Shown: positions 52,469 to 64,000 of the stretch, piece by piece
Position numbering within the stretch: position 1 is the stretch's first letter
Layout of the letters: each line of letters begins with the position of its first letter
Origin: Paraspadella gotoi
Lineage: Eukaryota; Chaetognatha
Assembly: GCA_051294375.1 (NCBI GenBank)
Contig: CM119268.1
Location: 13,213,770-13,277,769 of the forward strand
Reading direction: 5' to 3'
DNA length: 64,000 nt
The notes under the pieces: model-generated
Told to the model about the DNA's origin: nothing
What the model saw: only the letters and a program-made list of their open reading frames with translations
Databases searched by the model: none
Translations under genes and position numbers: made by a program

Positions 52469-54080
52469 AGGATCTGGCAATTGTTGCAGTTGTGCTTTGG
52501 ATTTTCCACGTGAATCGATACACTCAAGATGTGTTTGTTGGGGTTCCATTTTGCTCTCCTCGGCCGAATTTTCAGCTAATAATGCTGTTTTAAAAATCGA
52601 TTTGGCTGAGAGCGTTTCGGCAACACTTTTTAATTCAGAGATTGTTTTCTCCGTGGTAACAGAATTTTCTGTAGCCGATAGAGAAGCTACCGACTCAGAC
52701 GCCGTCGAAGCCGCCTCAACAGATGTCGTCGTTTTCGTCGTCGCTTTCGTCTTTGTTGCCGATTTCGACATCGCGGCCTTCACTTTCGCCGTCACAGACG
52801 CGGCGTCCGTCTGAACTCGTTTGTCATTTGTCTCGACTGTCGCTCGGCCTGTCTCTGTATTCGTCTCCGTTTCGAGCGACTTTGTTTCCATCGTTGACGC
52901 TTCCTTCGTCATCGTGAGACTCGCGCTTTTATCCACGCTCGAATAGATGGTTTCGATCGCCGAGTTGGTCACGTTCTTTTCCGCCCGCGTGGTGCTCTCT
53001 TCGAAGCGAACGGCATTCCTTTCCAAGCTTGAAGCATTCTTTTTGGCCTGAGTCACCGTCTTCTCTACGTTCGTGGCGTTTTTTTCCACGTGGGTTTCAA
53101 TCGCTTCGACGCATGCAATATTGTCCTTTGCGAGCGTGGAATTCTTCTCCAACTCTTCTTCCCCGCAGTAATCTTTTCTTGGTGAGTGTCTTCTCATCTT
53201 TTTCCACGTTTTCGCTCAACCACGCTGTCAAACCACTTTCCACTAACTAATGCAAAGGGATTGAACGACCATCCGGGTTCGACCGGGCCCAACTTGGACT
53301 CGTAATCCGACTTTTTCCCGGACAATTTACCCTTTCCTTCCTCATTGTTTCTCATCAACTTCGGCGGACTTGGCGCTCTGGCCTTTGCTCCTTTTGACGG
53401 CACCTTTTTCTTCCCACCTGAGGCCCGTTCCGCGTTCGGGCGACTTGACGCTAATTCTGTCCGACGTCTCTCCCGGCACCGTCGCCGGGCCAATGGCGAC
53501 GGGGGGATCCTTTCCGGCGCCAATTCGAAAGGAATTCCCGGCGCCTTTTTCTTGGCTTTAATTCGTCCGCCGCCGGCGCTCTTCAAAAACCTCAACGACT
53601 CTGAGAAATTCTCGTCGATCATCACGTCTCTGGGGGCGGTGGATTCGGGCGAGACGACGGTCGAGTCGGCGCCGGATATACCGGTTGTGACATCGGTTAT
53701 GGTGCTAGAGGAAGTGGGAGAGATGGTCGTGTTGCGGCGCTGTTCTTAAGTACGCCGCGAGATGGCGATTCTCCGGATGAGTGGCGCCAGATGTGGGCGC
53801 GGTAATAGTAGAGTCAGCGGAGGACTTCTGAGCAAAAGGGGTTGTGTCAGCGCTCGCCGGGTTTAAAATCTTTCCGACGTTGACGCCCCCAGCAAACCCT
53901 TTCTCAACACTCCCAGAATCGCCCATATTGTCGTCGGGAGTGCTTCCTGAAGACTTTTCGACGACAGATTGCCCGTCGCAGTTTTGATCCTTCCTCCAAC
54001 TTCGAGACTTTTTCTTGACCTCGGGGACGACGGGGAGTTGGCGACGGTATTGGCGACGAAGGGTCGAAATAACGACCAAT
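52469..54080 (-). pseudogene. Mirror copy of the coiled-coil-like exon
   Basis: The reverse complement of 50745-52443, carried on the minus strand in three overlapping open frames (52367-53197, 53194-53625, 53705-54079) broken by one-base shifts. The longest gives 276 residues and reads more cleanly than the plus-strand copy (e.g. EELEKNSTLAKDNIACVEAI). It adds DSRGKSKAQLQQLPDP, which is missing at the plus-strand gap. It is marked pseudogene because it lies in the inverted, probably artefactual half; if the duplication is real it would be a second coding exon on the opposite strand. Confidence 0.6.
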
Positions 54081-55731
54081 CCATGTCGACGAGAAAGATA
54101 ACGAATGTGGACTTTGAGAACAGATTTTTAATTTGACCTCGTCCGTTAATTTTTTTTTAGCGGAGACACGAAGTTTATTTTTTTAATTTTGTTTTAATTT
54201 AAATTCATTATATTTTGTTTTTTGTTAACTTTCAATGTTCGCCTCGACTAGAATAGTCTCTACCTCTTTTACATTGACGCGATGACATCATAAAAAAAAA
54301 CATTTTCTGAATTAATTTTATATTGTTTTTTCTCATAGCGTTTGTTTTGTTTCGTTTCGTTTTTTTTTTAATTTCGGTTATTTTTTGGGTTTTTTTTCGT
54401 TGCCTTCTCAGTAATTTAGATATTAATGAGCGAAAAGAAGCGAAAAGAAATGACAACTAAAATAAAAACGCAATTTAAAAGCCTCACTAAAAACCTAATT
54501 CGCTTCCCCGACGCGTCCGCCAGATTTAGGAGAGTCAGGGTCGATTGGTAGGCGGGCATAGGCTTTCAAAAAATTATCCAGGTTACACCCCAGTCCACAA
54601 TGACAAGTTGAAACCCCAGCCGGCAAAAGGGTCGCCGGAAAGGGCGGTCGGGCAAGGACCACCTCGGACCCATTCGGGCAAGGATCGAGTTGTGAAGGAC
54701 GGCCGAACGATGCCCGAAAGTGTAAAAACGTCAAACGGTTTCGAGGCGAGAAATTTTCCCGGATACGAAATGACTTTTTTAAACGTTTTTCGTCATTTAA
54801 AACAACACACACACACAAAAAAAACCAATAATTGTTAAAAAGCTTCAAAAATCCTTCAGTCGAGAAAAAGAAAATTTGTCGCTAATTTTTCGAGTCGAAT
54901 TTTTCTACTTCTGGGAGGTCATCCCGATCCCGGGGCTGACTCTCGCTCGAATGGAGACGAGATGAAAAAAGAGAGACAGAGAGAGAGAGAAACTCGCAGA
55001 AGTCGAAATAGGATTTCGAGATGTTTGTCGACGACTGCGCCGACCAATTGAGCCGGCGCTGGGCCGACGCTGGGCCGAAATGTATAAGGTTTCATGGAAG
55101 CCGACGTCGATGAATAGAAGTGACTTTTTTTGGGGCAGAGGGCGGTGACTCTGTATGGATACGGAGTCGAAAAGGTCGTCTTCTACATTTTAAGAATAAA
55201 TAATGAACTCCAGGGACAGATGGTGACGTGGTAGCTACTAGAGAATTGAGAATTAGTCGTTTTGCTTATTAAGTAGCTACTAAAAACATATAGAAATAAA
55301 GTTATGTTGCGACTATTCCTTCTGGATGAATGAAGATGTTATTAAAGAACTTGCAACAGCAGCTTGAAGATTGAAAGTTATCTTGAAGGAAGAAAACCTG
55401 CGGTTGGTGCAATTAAAACCCACCAGGAAACGGCACGTTATGGATAATTATTAGTGTGACAAGATGATCTTTAAGTATAACAAAAGGATGTTATGATTCT
55501 AAAACCTGGAAATGACGTTTGTTTACACAAAAAAAATTGCAGAAAATTATTTTAATGAGCTTAATGAGCATATTGATAATTAAAAACTTATGTAAATCTA
55601 TTCTTATATTTTATATATCAGAAACTTTCAAAGATTAGCGCACGGTAGTGAGAGTTATCAGTAAATTTTTGAGGTCGATTCGGACGATGTAAATAACCGA
55701 TAATTGGGTCTAACGAGGACAAACGTCAAAG

Positions 55732-55801
<70 letters not shown>

Positions 55802-56016
55802 AGGAATGCGAAAAGGGTTCCTCTGGCAAACGTAATTTATTTTACGGCGTTTTTATTAATATTTATAGATTTAAAATTGTAACTACATTAGGGCAGCTCT
55901 TGGCGCATAATTGAAGTTTTAAAATTGAAATTGAAATTTTAAGTTGAGTTGATTTGGTTTTTAAACTCAAAGTTTTTAAACTTTGGAAAAAAACTTTCAA
56001 GAAGTCACACTTTTAG

Positions 56017-56103
<87 letters not shown>

Positions 56104-56140
56104 TCCTTTTTCTTTCTTTCTTATATCTTTTTTCTTTAAT
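53297..56140. repeat. Block copy 4 with tail, forward orientation
   Basis: Contiguous with the mirrored coding block on the left and, through the tail and a (CT)n tract at about 56020-56102, with the right arm. This is the only copy joined to both neighbours without an N gap. It therefore shows the native order: coding block, block, tail, arm. Confidence 0.9.
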
Positions 56141-57518
56141 CGCCGAGAGAGCACGCGTCACTAATAACAAATGGTTATGAAGAGAGTTGGGCCTCTCACC
56201 CGACAGACATGTCGTAGCGGCTATCATGGTAATTTTATACTACACACAGGATACACTTGTTAACGGCTGAAACTTATTTTGACGAATGAGTCTTATTTAC
56301 CCTATATTCGGAGCCCTTTTCGTTTCCGTCGTCGCAGTCGTCGAACTCATCGTATCGATTTTTTTTGTTTCGAAACAGAAGAGCATCGAGTTTGAAAGCA
56401 ATCTAAGAAACGTCAGAGGTCTCTTCGGGCGGCGCACTTTCGCTAGATTCCTTTTGTCTTCGTTCGGATATCGAGTTTGTTTTTTCACGCATTCTATATT
56501 TATAATGTGTGTTGAGATTTCGAAACTTTTAGGCATCACATTTTTGTGTCAGTTCGGCTACAAAAAATGCCGCAGATTGAATAGTTACCAAGACCGCTTT
56601 TACTATTAATCTTTAGGAGTGAACAAATAAAAATTCTGAAACGTTTAAAAGAGTAAAATCTTGAATGTGGGCGAGAGTGAAAGAAAGGGAGTGTTAAGTG
56701 CCATTCAACACTGTGTACGAAGTAAGATGATCAAAATACTAATTTTACTGACTTTGAATAAAAATAAATAAACAAAAGTAAATCGAAAACAGTCGCGGTT
56801 AGATAGACATGTCCTAATAGTCCTATGCATGCGTAACTAAATCTAAAATCCACGGAAATACTGAGAATATTATGGAAATACTATCGGCGACAAAGTTTTT
56901 AAATTTTAATCTTTCGTGATTTGGACCTCGAGCTTTAAGTGACAAGACTCACAGCGTGAGGAAAATTTACGACAAAACGAACCAAATAAAAAACTCAATC
57001 CAAAAAATTTGAAAAAAAAAATAGAGAACTTAATATTCTTCGAACTCGATAAATAAAAAAAAAAATTTTTCTCAAATTGAGTTAAAAATGAGAAGAAAAA
57101 AAAATTGAAAACGAGTAGACGTGCGTTGGTATCCCTGTAGTTTAGACCGAAATTAGTCGGAGGAATACGAACGTATATTTATCAATTCTTTTGCATTTAG
57201 TCCGCGATATTTATCGTTCGATGTTTGTTTTTTGGTTGTTTTTCGTTTCGTCGACCTTTTTATTACCCTTAAACGGAGAGAGAAACGGAGGTTTGTTTTG
57301 ATTCCATCGGAAGGGATTCCGTCTGCAGTCTGTCGAAGGTTAGCGTCCGAATTCGGACGCAACCGCCTCGACTAATTCCACAGAGTTAATTTTTTGGAAT
57401 CCTGGTTTTCGAGATACCACTGTCGTCGTCGTCGTCGTCGTCGTCGTGGAATGGCGTTTGCTAGGAAAACGAAGCGGGGATCTCACCGCCGGAGCAGCAC
57501 AAACTGCAAGGCTTCTTT

Positions 57519-57602
<84 letters not shown>

Positions 57603-60016
57603 TTTTTTTAGTTCCGCGTTTAATTTTATTTTACTTTCATTTTCTTTTCTTAAATCTTGTTATTTGTTAAGGAATGAAGAGAAGACGAGGTATGTCATGT
57701 ATTCGCGAACTACCACAGCATCCATCAAGTTCACGGTTCTATCCTCGTTATTTTTTTCCCCTCCTCGATTTGCTTTTTTACTCGAGTTTTTTTTTTTTTT
57801 TTTAAATTTCATTTTATTCTTCCTCGATAAAACTTAAAAGTTAGATTGATTTGTTTGTTTACGATTTCGATTCCGGAGACAAAGCAAACATTAACAGGAC
57901 GACGACGACGACGACGATAAAGATAATCGAAGGAGATTCGAACTAACGTGATTCTGGTTGAGATTAGCTTTGGCAGGGATTTAGATTGTCAGAGTGACAT
58001 TGGAGAAGAATCGGCGTGATGGCGTCCGTTAGTTTCGTGAGATCTAGTCGTTGTTTCACAGAGAGCTCGTCCAGGGCTTGCAAAGGAGTGCCAGAAAGTT
58101 ATCGTTCGATTTCACGGGTGAATGTAAACTTCTGAATTTGAATAGTTGTTGCGGTTATTAGTGGAGGAAGTAAAGTCGGAGAAACGATTCTGACAGAAAA
58201 AAACAACCAAAATAGTACTGGCAACAACCACTGGCATCAAAAACGAAAATCTAGTTTCGACGGAAGAACTGCAGAATGCCATCCCAAATTTGGCGAAGAT
58301 CCGCGAAGAGAATGGAAACGAAAACGATGCCGTCGACACTCGAGACAAAACGGAAGCCAATGGCCGGCCTCAAATATTGACAAAAAGATGCCAAAAAATT
58401 CCCCGAAAATGACTTTTTAAAGGAAAGGCTGAACATTGAACTATCGCGAGCACGATACGAGGAAAAATTCTGTTCTCGAATAATATTAGGGCACAAAACG
58501 AAGAATATATAAAGCACAAAATAGTAACAAGAAATAAGGATTATTGAAGTTTATTTTTTATTTTTGTAGGGTTTTTCCATCGAATTTTTTTTTTCATTAG
58601 CGATCGAGGACGAAAAAAAAAGAAAATCTTATCGATACTTGAGTCAAAATTGAAGATAACAGCAAGAAAATGTTATTTGATGCTTTCGCTAAAAATAGTA
58701 TTTGTATTTGTAAGACTTATTTAAATATCAATGTACTTAATATATTTTTTTCTATGCAATATGTCCACTATTGCGACGTATTGTAACTCACTTTATTTTC
58801 GCTTCCCTGTGATGAGATAAACCAATAAAGAGCGTCTTTAGATCCACTAAGGACGACCAATCAAGATCGTGACGAATTCGCTTCCTGTCAGTTTAACCAA
58901 TCGAGATACGTCTTTTCTTTCCCGCCAAACCATGCGCAAATGCTATTTTAGGCGGTTAACAATATTCTGTTCATTTGTATTAAAACGTAGAGTCAATAGG
59001 ATTATCTTATCGACAAGGTTTATGTCTATATTTAACTAAAGTAATTATTATTCTTAGTTCTTTAATTGTATACGAAATCATGCGGCTCGACTTTCTACTA
59101 TTCGTTCGTTCTACGTCGGCCGACCATTTTGATAGTCACCTCGAGAATTTGCGAAACCCTGTTCGATCAAATCCTGCCAAGCCTCCCGATCGTCGATGTT
59201 CGAGCCCGCGGCGTTCGCCGGGTCTGCACGCGGAAAACTGTCCCGCAGTTTGTCAATGGCTTACCTTTCACGACAGGTTTGATAAAAAGAATTAATCATC
59301 ATAACTAATCAATATTAATATCTATATATTCCGGTTCAAATCTTTCCTTAGTATTACATCCCAACGTCTACGAAATACTACTCGAGCATACTTCGTGTCA
59401 GGCGAAAGAACCCGACGGATGTCCCATCAGGGGTACTTTTCTTCGTGACCACGAGTGGACGACTACTGGCTCACGAGAGCTTTGTTACGCCCGGGTACGA
59501 GATCGCGCGATCACTCGGTGACCCGACGAGAGCACGAAGACTTTTAAGACCGCGGACCTTGATCGGTATGGATGAGATTAATTTTGTCGATAATCATTTT
59601 TTCAGATTTCGTTTGACTAATTTAGATTTTTAACTCCAGATGGGTAAAGGAGATTGCGGCATGAAAAGATCTTGGAGCTTTATCGGTCAAGTACGCCGCA
59701 ATGAGCGATCAAGGGATTCCGCGGCTCCGTTTCTGGCAGACGGCTGGTGATTTGATGTTCAAGGCCATCGAAATGGCTGGCTTGACGTTACGACACGAGC
59801 CTGCCCGCCAGTGTAGTTTTGATAATTGTTTTAAAACTGTATTAAAGCCATTGCATTATATTTTAATCACTTGACTTTAAAAAAAAATAAATCTTTGTTA
59901 CAGGCGAAAAACAACCTCCGCTCTGGCCGTACAACCTCGATACAAATCGACTCAAGGAGTGGCAAGATCGGTCCCTGCCCGTCGAACCTCATCCGGGTAT
60001 CTGGGAATTCCGATGA
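56141..60016. repeat. Right arm of the large inverted duplication
   Basis: The reverse complement of 42964-39233. Identity is near perfect around 56.2-56.7 kb and falls outward, with frequent single-base insertions and deletions beyond about 58 kb. It stops abruptly inside deacetylase exon 4 at GATGA (60016). Confidence 0.93.
59080..60016 (+). pseudogene. Broken partial copy of the chitin deacetylase
   Basis: Matches exons 1-3 and the first third of exon 4 of the gene at 38176-40181, in mirror orientation: about 59080-59276, 59352-59570, 59640-59813 and 59904-60016. The start MRLDFLLFV is kept, but one-base indels break the frame within the first exon and in every later one, and the metal-binding TFDD has become TFHD. 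The 3' half is absent. Either a decayed duplicate or an error-rich single-read copy. Confidence 0.85.
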
Positions 60017-61413
60017 CAGAACCCAGAAAAACGAGTGGATCAGGTAACTCTTGAACCAAAGGACCCAACGCAAAAGCAACCTTCTGAACGACCTGAAAAA
60101 CAAAAGACTTTACCGCAACCTCAAGCTAAAATACTACCGCCTCAACAGCAATCACAAAAAGCGCAACAAGAACCCTGTCATCAATTACCACAGCAGCAAA
60201 AAGAACCTTCACCATCCGCACAACAAAATAATTTACCGGAACTAAAAAAGCCGTCTCCAGGGGAAAAACTACCATCTCAACCGCAACAATTACAAGTCCA
60301 AGATCAGCAACGGGAATCGGGAGTCACCAAAAAGACTCCACCCTGGCTCGCAGCCGCTCGCACCGAGATGGCGATAGCGGATTTTGAAGGCGTCGGTCGA
60401 GAAACGGAAACGAAATCCCGGATGTTCGAGCCGCAGTTCTTGGACGTCGACGAAGTGATGGCGTTCGCGTCGAAGAAAAAGAACAGCAAATCCCCGGTGT
60501 GCGTCAAAACAGCTTTGGAGGGCATGTTCGTTCCCGATGACGATGAGAATTCGATTCCCGGAGTTGGCAACAACAACAACAACGATCGTCCGTTTCGAGA
60601 CGCTCCGCTTCCCGGGATCCAAGAGACGGATTTTCCAGTGGAGAGTGAACACGTGACGATCTCTCGAGTTTCCAGCGTTGGAAGATCTGATTCGGGAGCG
60701 TCTGTCAAGTCTGAGACGAGATCGACGAAGAAGGATGTCTCCAGTTCGTCTTCTGGAGGAAAGGTCTCCTCTTTGGAAGCTGTTGTCACTGAGGAACCGC
60801 GGGATCGACGAAGCGATAGGGCGATGGAGATCGCCACGTCATCGAAGGATCAGGAAGAGTTCGCCCAGTGCGACAGAGAAGATTCGAAGGATTTATCGGT
60901 GTCGATAGCGAAATCTCGAGTGGATTCAAGCGCCCAGGCATTTCGTCATGAACCCCGCTCCGTGTCGTCGACCTCCGGAGTCGATAAGTTGAAACCGAAC
61001 GATTTCCAAGAAAGTATTTTCGCTTCAAATCAATCTGCAGCCGACGAAACATTGGGGACGAAATCCGAAAAAAAGCCTCCGGCAACGCCTTTAGAATCCT
61101 CCACGACCCTAGAAAACGTTGCCTCTGATTCGATGAAATCATCCAACGTTCGAGACTGTAACCTCGCCTCTTGCGAAGAGGAAATCGCCGAAGTCACGTC
61201 GTCGAACGAGTTGGAGACGTTGTTGGAAGAGGATCAGCAACTGTTTTCATCGAGGACGAAACGCGTCAAGGAATCGGGATCGAAAACAAAGGCTGCGGAG
61301 TCCGTGAGGACGATGGCAACGACGTCGACGACGAGCGCCGAATCTGAAGTGTCCGCAGAGATGAGGCAGCTTGTCGCACAAGAGAAACAGTTCGAAATCA
61401 TCAGTCAGAATAA
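60017..61413 (+). CDS. Large disordered protein, Gln/Pro-rich exon
   Basis: The open frame starts with the first base after the repeat arm (QNPEKRVDQVTLEPKDP). A Gln/Pro-rich segment follows (LPQPQAKILPPQQQSQKAQQ), then a more ordered stretch (TPPWLAAARTEMAIADFEGV, RMFEPQFLDVDEVMAFASKK) and a long Ser/Glu-rich tail ending MRQLVAQEKQFEIISQN. It ends AATAA|GTAAAT with two bases carried over. No start codon or acceptor is visible at its left edge, so the exon's true 5' part was displaced. It probably joins the coiled-coil-like exon, whose last visible residues (QLQQLPDP) are also Gln-rich. No family recognised. Confidence 0.65.
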
Positions 61414-61887
61414 GTAAATATAAACTAAATGGCCTAAAATAATTCGTCTGTCACTTTATCCTTATCCTCACTAAGAGTCAAAAAGTATTAATTAATAAGA
61501 AGAAACTTCCATCAGATAATTTTTTTAAAACTTTCCTAATTGTGGTTAATACTTGTTATTTTTTTTCACTCCGACTTATTGCCCTGTCACCAAACGCCCA
61601 AAAAGGACTCAAATAATAAAGTGGCGTCGGAGGTTTTAAAATGAAGGCCGAAATTTAATCAGTTTTAATTTTTTCAACTTCCGTTCCTTCCTCGAATATG
61701 CAAATAAGGTTTTAATTTCGTATTCTAAACTGGCAGTGGCTAATGGTACAAATCACTGAAAAATCACGTTCCTTCGTGTCAATCTTTAAATAGAAAACCG
61801 AAAAAAAAAAGTAAAAAAGTTCGACTTGGCATAAAACTTTTTTTAAATCTCGAGGTTTATTGACGGAGTATTTTAATCTGTCTTCAG
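61414..61887 (+). other. Intron
   Basis: AT-rich sequence between phase-matched exons; nothing else seen. Confidence 0.5.
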
Positions 61888-61933
61888 GCGCTCCTCCTAC
61901 GGCGAAGAATCTCAACGCAAAGAAATTAAACAG
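61888..61933 (+). CDS. Large disordered protein, 46-base exon
   Basis: A microexon between CTGTCTTCAG and GTAAGT. Its first base completes AA|G (Lys), followed by RSSYGEESQRKEIKQ in phase 0. Both splice sites are strong and the phases fit on each side. Confidence 0.6.
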
Positions 61934-62226
61934 GTAAGTTTTTTCTTAAATTTTAAACTTCTCCGTTCCCTTCATTTGGGATCCCTTTTCCCTTTTTTTT
62001 GATTTGATGTCACAGTATATCACGTTTTTGACGTACGTTTCGTATCACTTGTCCCGCACTCCCTTAAATTCAAGTTTAGTGAAATGAAATTCTACAATCT
62101 ACATATCTACATACTTAATTAAATTTATTTTATCTCTTCAACCGAAAAAGTGATTTTTTTTGTCGTATCGCTGAGATATTTAAATTACCAACGCTGACAA
62201 CAAAAATAAGAAAATTATTATCTAAG

Positions 62227-62736
62227 AAGACAACTAACGACAACGACAACAATAACGGATCCAACAACTTCGTGCAGAAGGGGCGACCGAAACTGGACGA
62301 GCTAATCGGGCAGCTGGACACGATGCCTCGACACGCCGGTTTGTCGGGCGTGGCCGTCGCCCAATCTGGCTCCGTGAATTCGATCGGGGTCGCTGCTTCG
62401 GGCACCGCATCTGGCCCAGCGATTCAGTCTTCAGGCGGCGCGATTCCATCTATTGGCGCCGCGATTCCATCCCCGGCCCCAGCGCCATCGGATCCCATCT
62501 CCTTTGTCGAATCGGAGTCGGCTTTTTCGGCGCCGTCGACGAGAAAGGCGAAACCGGCGACGTCGGCGCGCGCGTTGGCGGCCAAAGCGGCGTTGGGTTC
62601 GTCCGCGTCGAATGTAGAAGAAAACGGAGTCGAGTCGAAGGCCGAAATCGAAAACGATGCTGGGCTGATAAACAATAACAAACCAGAAATCCGAAATGGA
62701 GGAATGGATCGGAAAGAGAAAAACGAAGCTGATCAG
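62227..62736 (+). CDS. Large disordered protein, Ala/Ser/Pro-rich exon
   Basis: Phase 0. The acceptor is either TATCTAAG at 62226, giving KTTNDNDNNNGSNN first, or TCGTGCAG at 62277, giving KGRPKLDELIGQLDTMPRHA first. Both have weak pyrimidine tracts. The body is Gly/Ala/Ser/Pro-rich (GGAIPSIGAAIPSPAPAPSD) with a possible helix (ALAAKAALG), ending GATCAG|GTGCTT. KGRPKLDELIGQLDTM is the best candidate for a short binding motif, but it is not recognised. Confidence 0.6.
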
Positions 62737-62993
62737 GTGCTTTTTAATTAAAAGTCTTATCTTTTTATTTAGTTGGGAGAGATAAAATAATAACAGCGAA
62801 TCTAATCTTTTTTGGGATATAAAAGCGATGAAAAGAGCTCAAGTACTCAAAAAGAGAATTTCGAATTTACCAAGTTATAATGTGTTAATTCTATTTAATA
62901 ATAATAATAATATTTTTTAAAAAAATTCTAAATTTTATATCCTTTTTAAATATAGAAAAGTGTTATTCATAGCTTTTTTGGCGATTTTCTCAG

Positions 62994-63539
62994 AATCCCG
63001 CTTTGGTTTCGGACACTTTTTCTTTGGGTTCGCTTGGGAATTCCACCGGGTGTTTGGGAGTCGCGGCAGACGAGCTACCGTCGACGAGCTTTTCTGTAAA
63101 TCGCGAAGAAACCAAGAACCATAGCAACTTCGGGGTCGAGCCTTGCGTCGAAAACTTGGCCGAGACTTCCAACCGGTCGCATCATTGCGCCTCAGAATCT
63201 ACCAGCGTCTACGCCGAGATCGCCGAGACGACGACGACGACGACGCGTTCCGAGGAGCGCAGCAGCGAGGCCGAAGCCTTTACATCTATCTCTGAAGCAA
63301 TCGAAGATGAATTCGGCGGATACGAGAGCCTCACCAAATCGACGAGGAATTCCGGAGGTCAGGCGAGCCTCGCGGAATCCTCGAGGCATTCGGAGGCCTT
63401 CGCGGAGTCTTCGCGACACTCCAGCGGCTACACCGAATCCACGTCTGCGTCGGTGGCGTCCGACGCGACGTCGCTGACGACGGTGACGGCGATGAGCGGG
63501 AATCCTCGCATGAGCGGCGGAGGTGTGAAACGTGGATGA
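62994..63539 (+). CDS. Large disordered protein, terminal exon
   Basis: Acceptor GATTTTCTCAG, phase 0, encoding NPALVSDTFSLGSLGNSTGC through a Thr run (ETTTTTTRSEE) and Ser/Glu/Ala-rich repeats of the type SLAESSRHSEAFAESSRHSS, ending GNPRMSGGGVKRG and TGA at 63537-63539. A polyadenylation signal follows at 63725. The ESSRHS repeat again suggests a site array in a disordered tail. Confidence 0.7.
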   Translation, partial: NPALVSDTFSLGSLGNSTGCLGVAADELPSTSFSVNREETKNHSNFGVEPCVENLAETSNRSHHCASESTSVYAEIAETTTTTTRSEERSSEAEAFTSISEAIEDEFGGYESLTKSTRNSGGQASLAESSRHSEAFAESSRHSSGYTESTSASVASDATSLTTVTAMSGNPRMSGGGVKRG

Positions 63540-63724
63540 GAGAGAAAGAAGGGCGAAATTCATTTTCTCATTTTCTTTTTTTGGTCAAAATTATTTCCTT
63601 ATACTTACTATTTATCTATCTCCCCATTTGTCTGCCTGCCTGCGTGCCTTCTTTCTGCGTGTCGGCGTTCCTCACTGTCTCTTTATTCCTCTTTCATCGC
63701 AAGCAAGGATGAATTCTTTTGTAC

Positions 63725-63730
63725 AATAAA
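63725..63730 (+). terminator. Polyadenylation signal AATAAA
   Basis: A canonical hexamer 186 bases after the stop codon at 63539, in a CT-rich 3' untranslated region and just before a new ATG frame. Consistent with the 3' end of the large gene. Confidence 0.6.
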
Positions 63731-63777
63731 GTGGTTTTGAATTTTTTCACCCGATTTTAAAATTAACAAGACGGAAA

Positions 63778-64000
63778 ATGAATTTCGCCTTCAAACCGAA
63801 CCCAGGAACAAACTCTTTGCATTCGCCATCTTTGAAGACGGCCGCCGAAACGATCGCCGACGACGACGATGACGAGAAATTTAAAGTCCATGACAACGAC
63901 GACGAGGACGACGACGACCACAAAGACGATCACGATTACGACGATGACGATGAACGAAAGGAAAGCGATTCTTCTTCAGCCGACGCCGACTTCGAAGCCG
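63778..64000 (+). CDS. Start of an Asp-rich protein (runs off the window)
   Basis: Open from ATG at 63778 to the last base: MNFAFKPNPGTNSLHSPSLK, TAAETIADDDDDDEKF, then long Asp runs broken by His, Lys and Tyr, then SDSSSADADFEA. It lies 48 bases after a polyadenylation signal, so it is either the first exon of the next gene or an alternative exon of the large gene. Composition resembles the acidic parts of exon 1 at 20.65 kb. No signal peptide and no recognised domain; polyacidic calcium- or histone-binding proteins look like this, but that is only a resemblance. Confidence 0.5.
   Translation, partial: MNFAFKPNPGTNSLHSPSLKTAAETIADDDDDEKFKVHDNDDEDDDDHKDDHDYDDDDERKESDSSSADADFEA

Overview
This is a stretch of nuclear DNA from an invertebrate animal. 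The evidence is GT-AG spliced genes with AT-rich introns, a nuclear tRNA-Asn, a TRPA-type ion channel, a matrix metalloproteinase, a lysosomal-type histidine acid phosphatase and a chitin deacetylase. Chitin deacetylase plus TRPA suggests a chitin-bearing lineage, arthropod-like or another ecdysozoan, but the sequence does not settle which. The assembly is a draft: it has ten runs of N, one-base frame slips at homopolymers, and several fold-back duplications.

Layout. 1-1030 is a long inverted repeat built around GA/CT and AT tracts. 1807-1880 is tRNA-Asn(GTT). 2565-3171 (minus) holds the first two exons of a matrix metalloproteinase; no zinc-site exon is visible. 4262-10359 (minus) is a 17-exon TRPA channel with an unexpected N-terminal membrane segment and one apparent frameshift. 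13190-13370 (minus) is an orphan terminal-exon candidate. 13733-16211 (plus) is an intact nine-exon acid phosphatase of 440 residues. 38176-40181 (minus) is an intact eight-exon chitin deacetylase of 485 residues. A new, very acidic reading frame starts at 63778 and runs off the window.

Most of the plus strand from about 20.2 to 63.5 kb reads as one very large gene. Exon after exon joins in matching splice phase and encodes a Ser/Asp/Glu-rich, mostly disordered protein with several private tandem repeats, a Lys/Asn-rich coiled-coil-like stretch and a Gln/Pro-rich stretch. The total is about 4,600 residues if my model is right. I recognise no family in it. The chitin deacetylase gene would lie inside one of its introns on the opposite strand.

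The 39.2-60.0 kb part is a large inverted duplication. A 3.7 kb arm carrying the deacetylase 5' half recurs in mirror image at 56.1-60.0 kb, where the deacetylase copy is broken. Between the arms are four copies of a 2.5 kb block and two mirror copies of a 0.9 kb coding block, separated by N gaps. Divergence is mostly one-base indels and rises toward the outer end of the right arm. The right arm ends abruptly at 60016, where an open Gln/Pro-rich coding frame begins. The simplest reading is a fold-back assembly artefact inserted into an exon of the large gene; a real palindromic amplification is the alternative.
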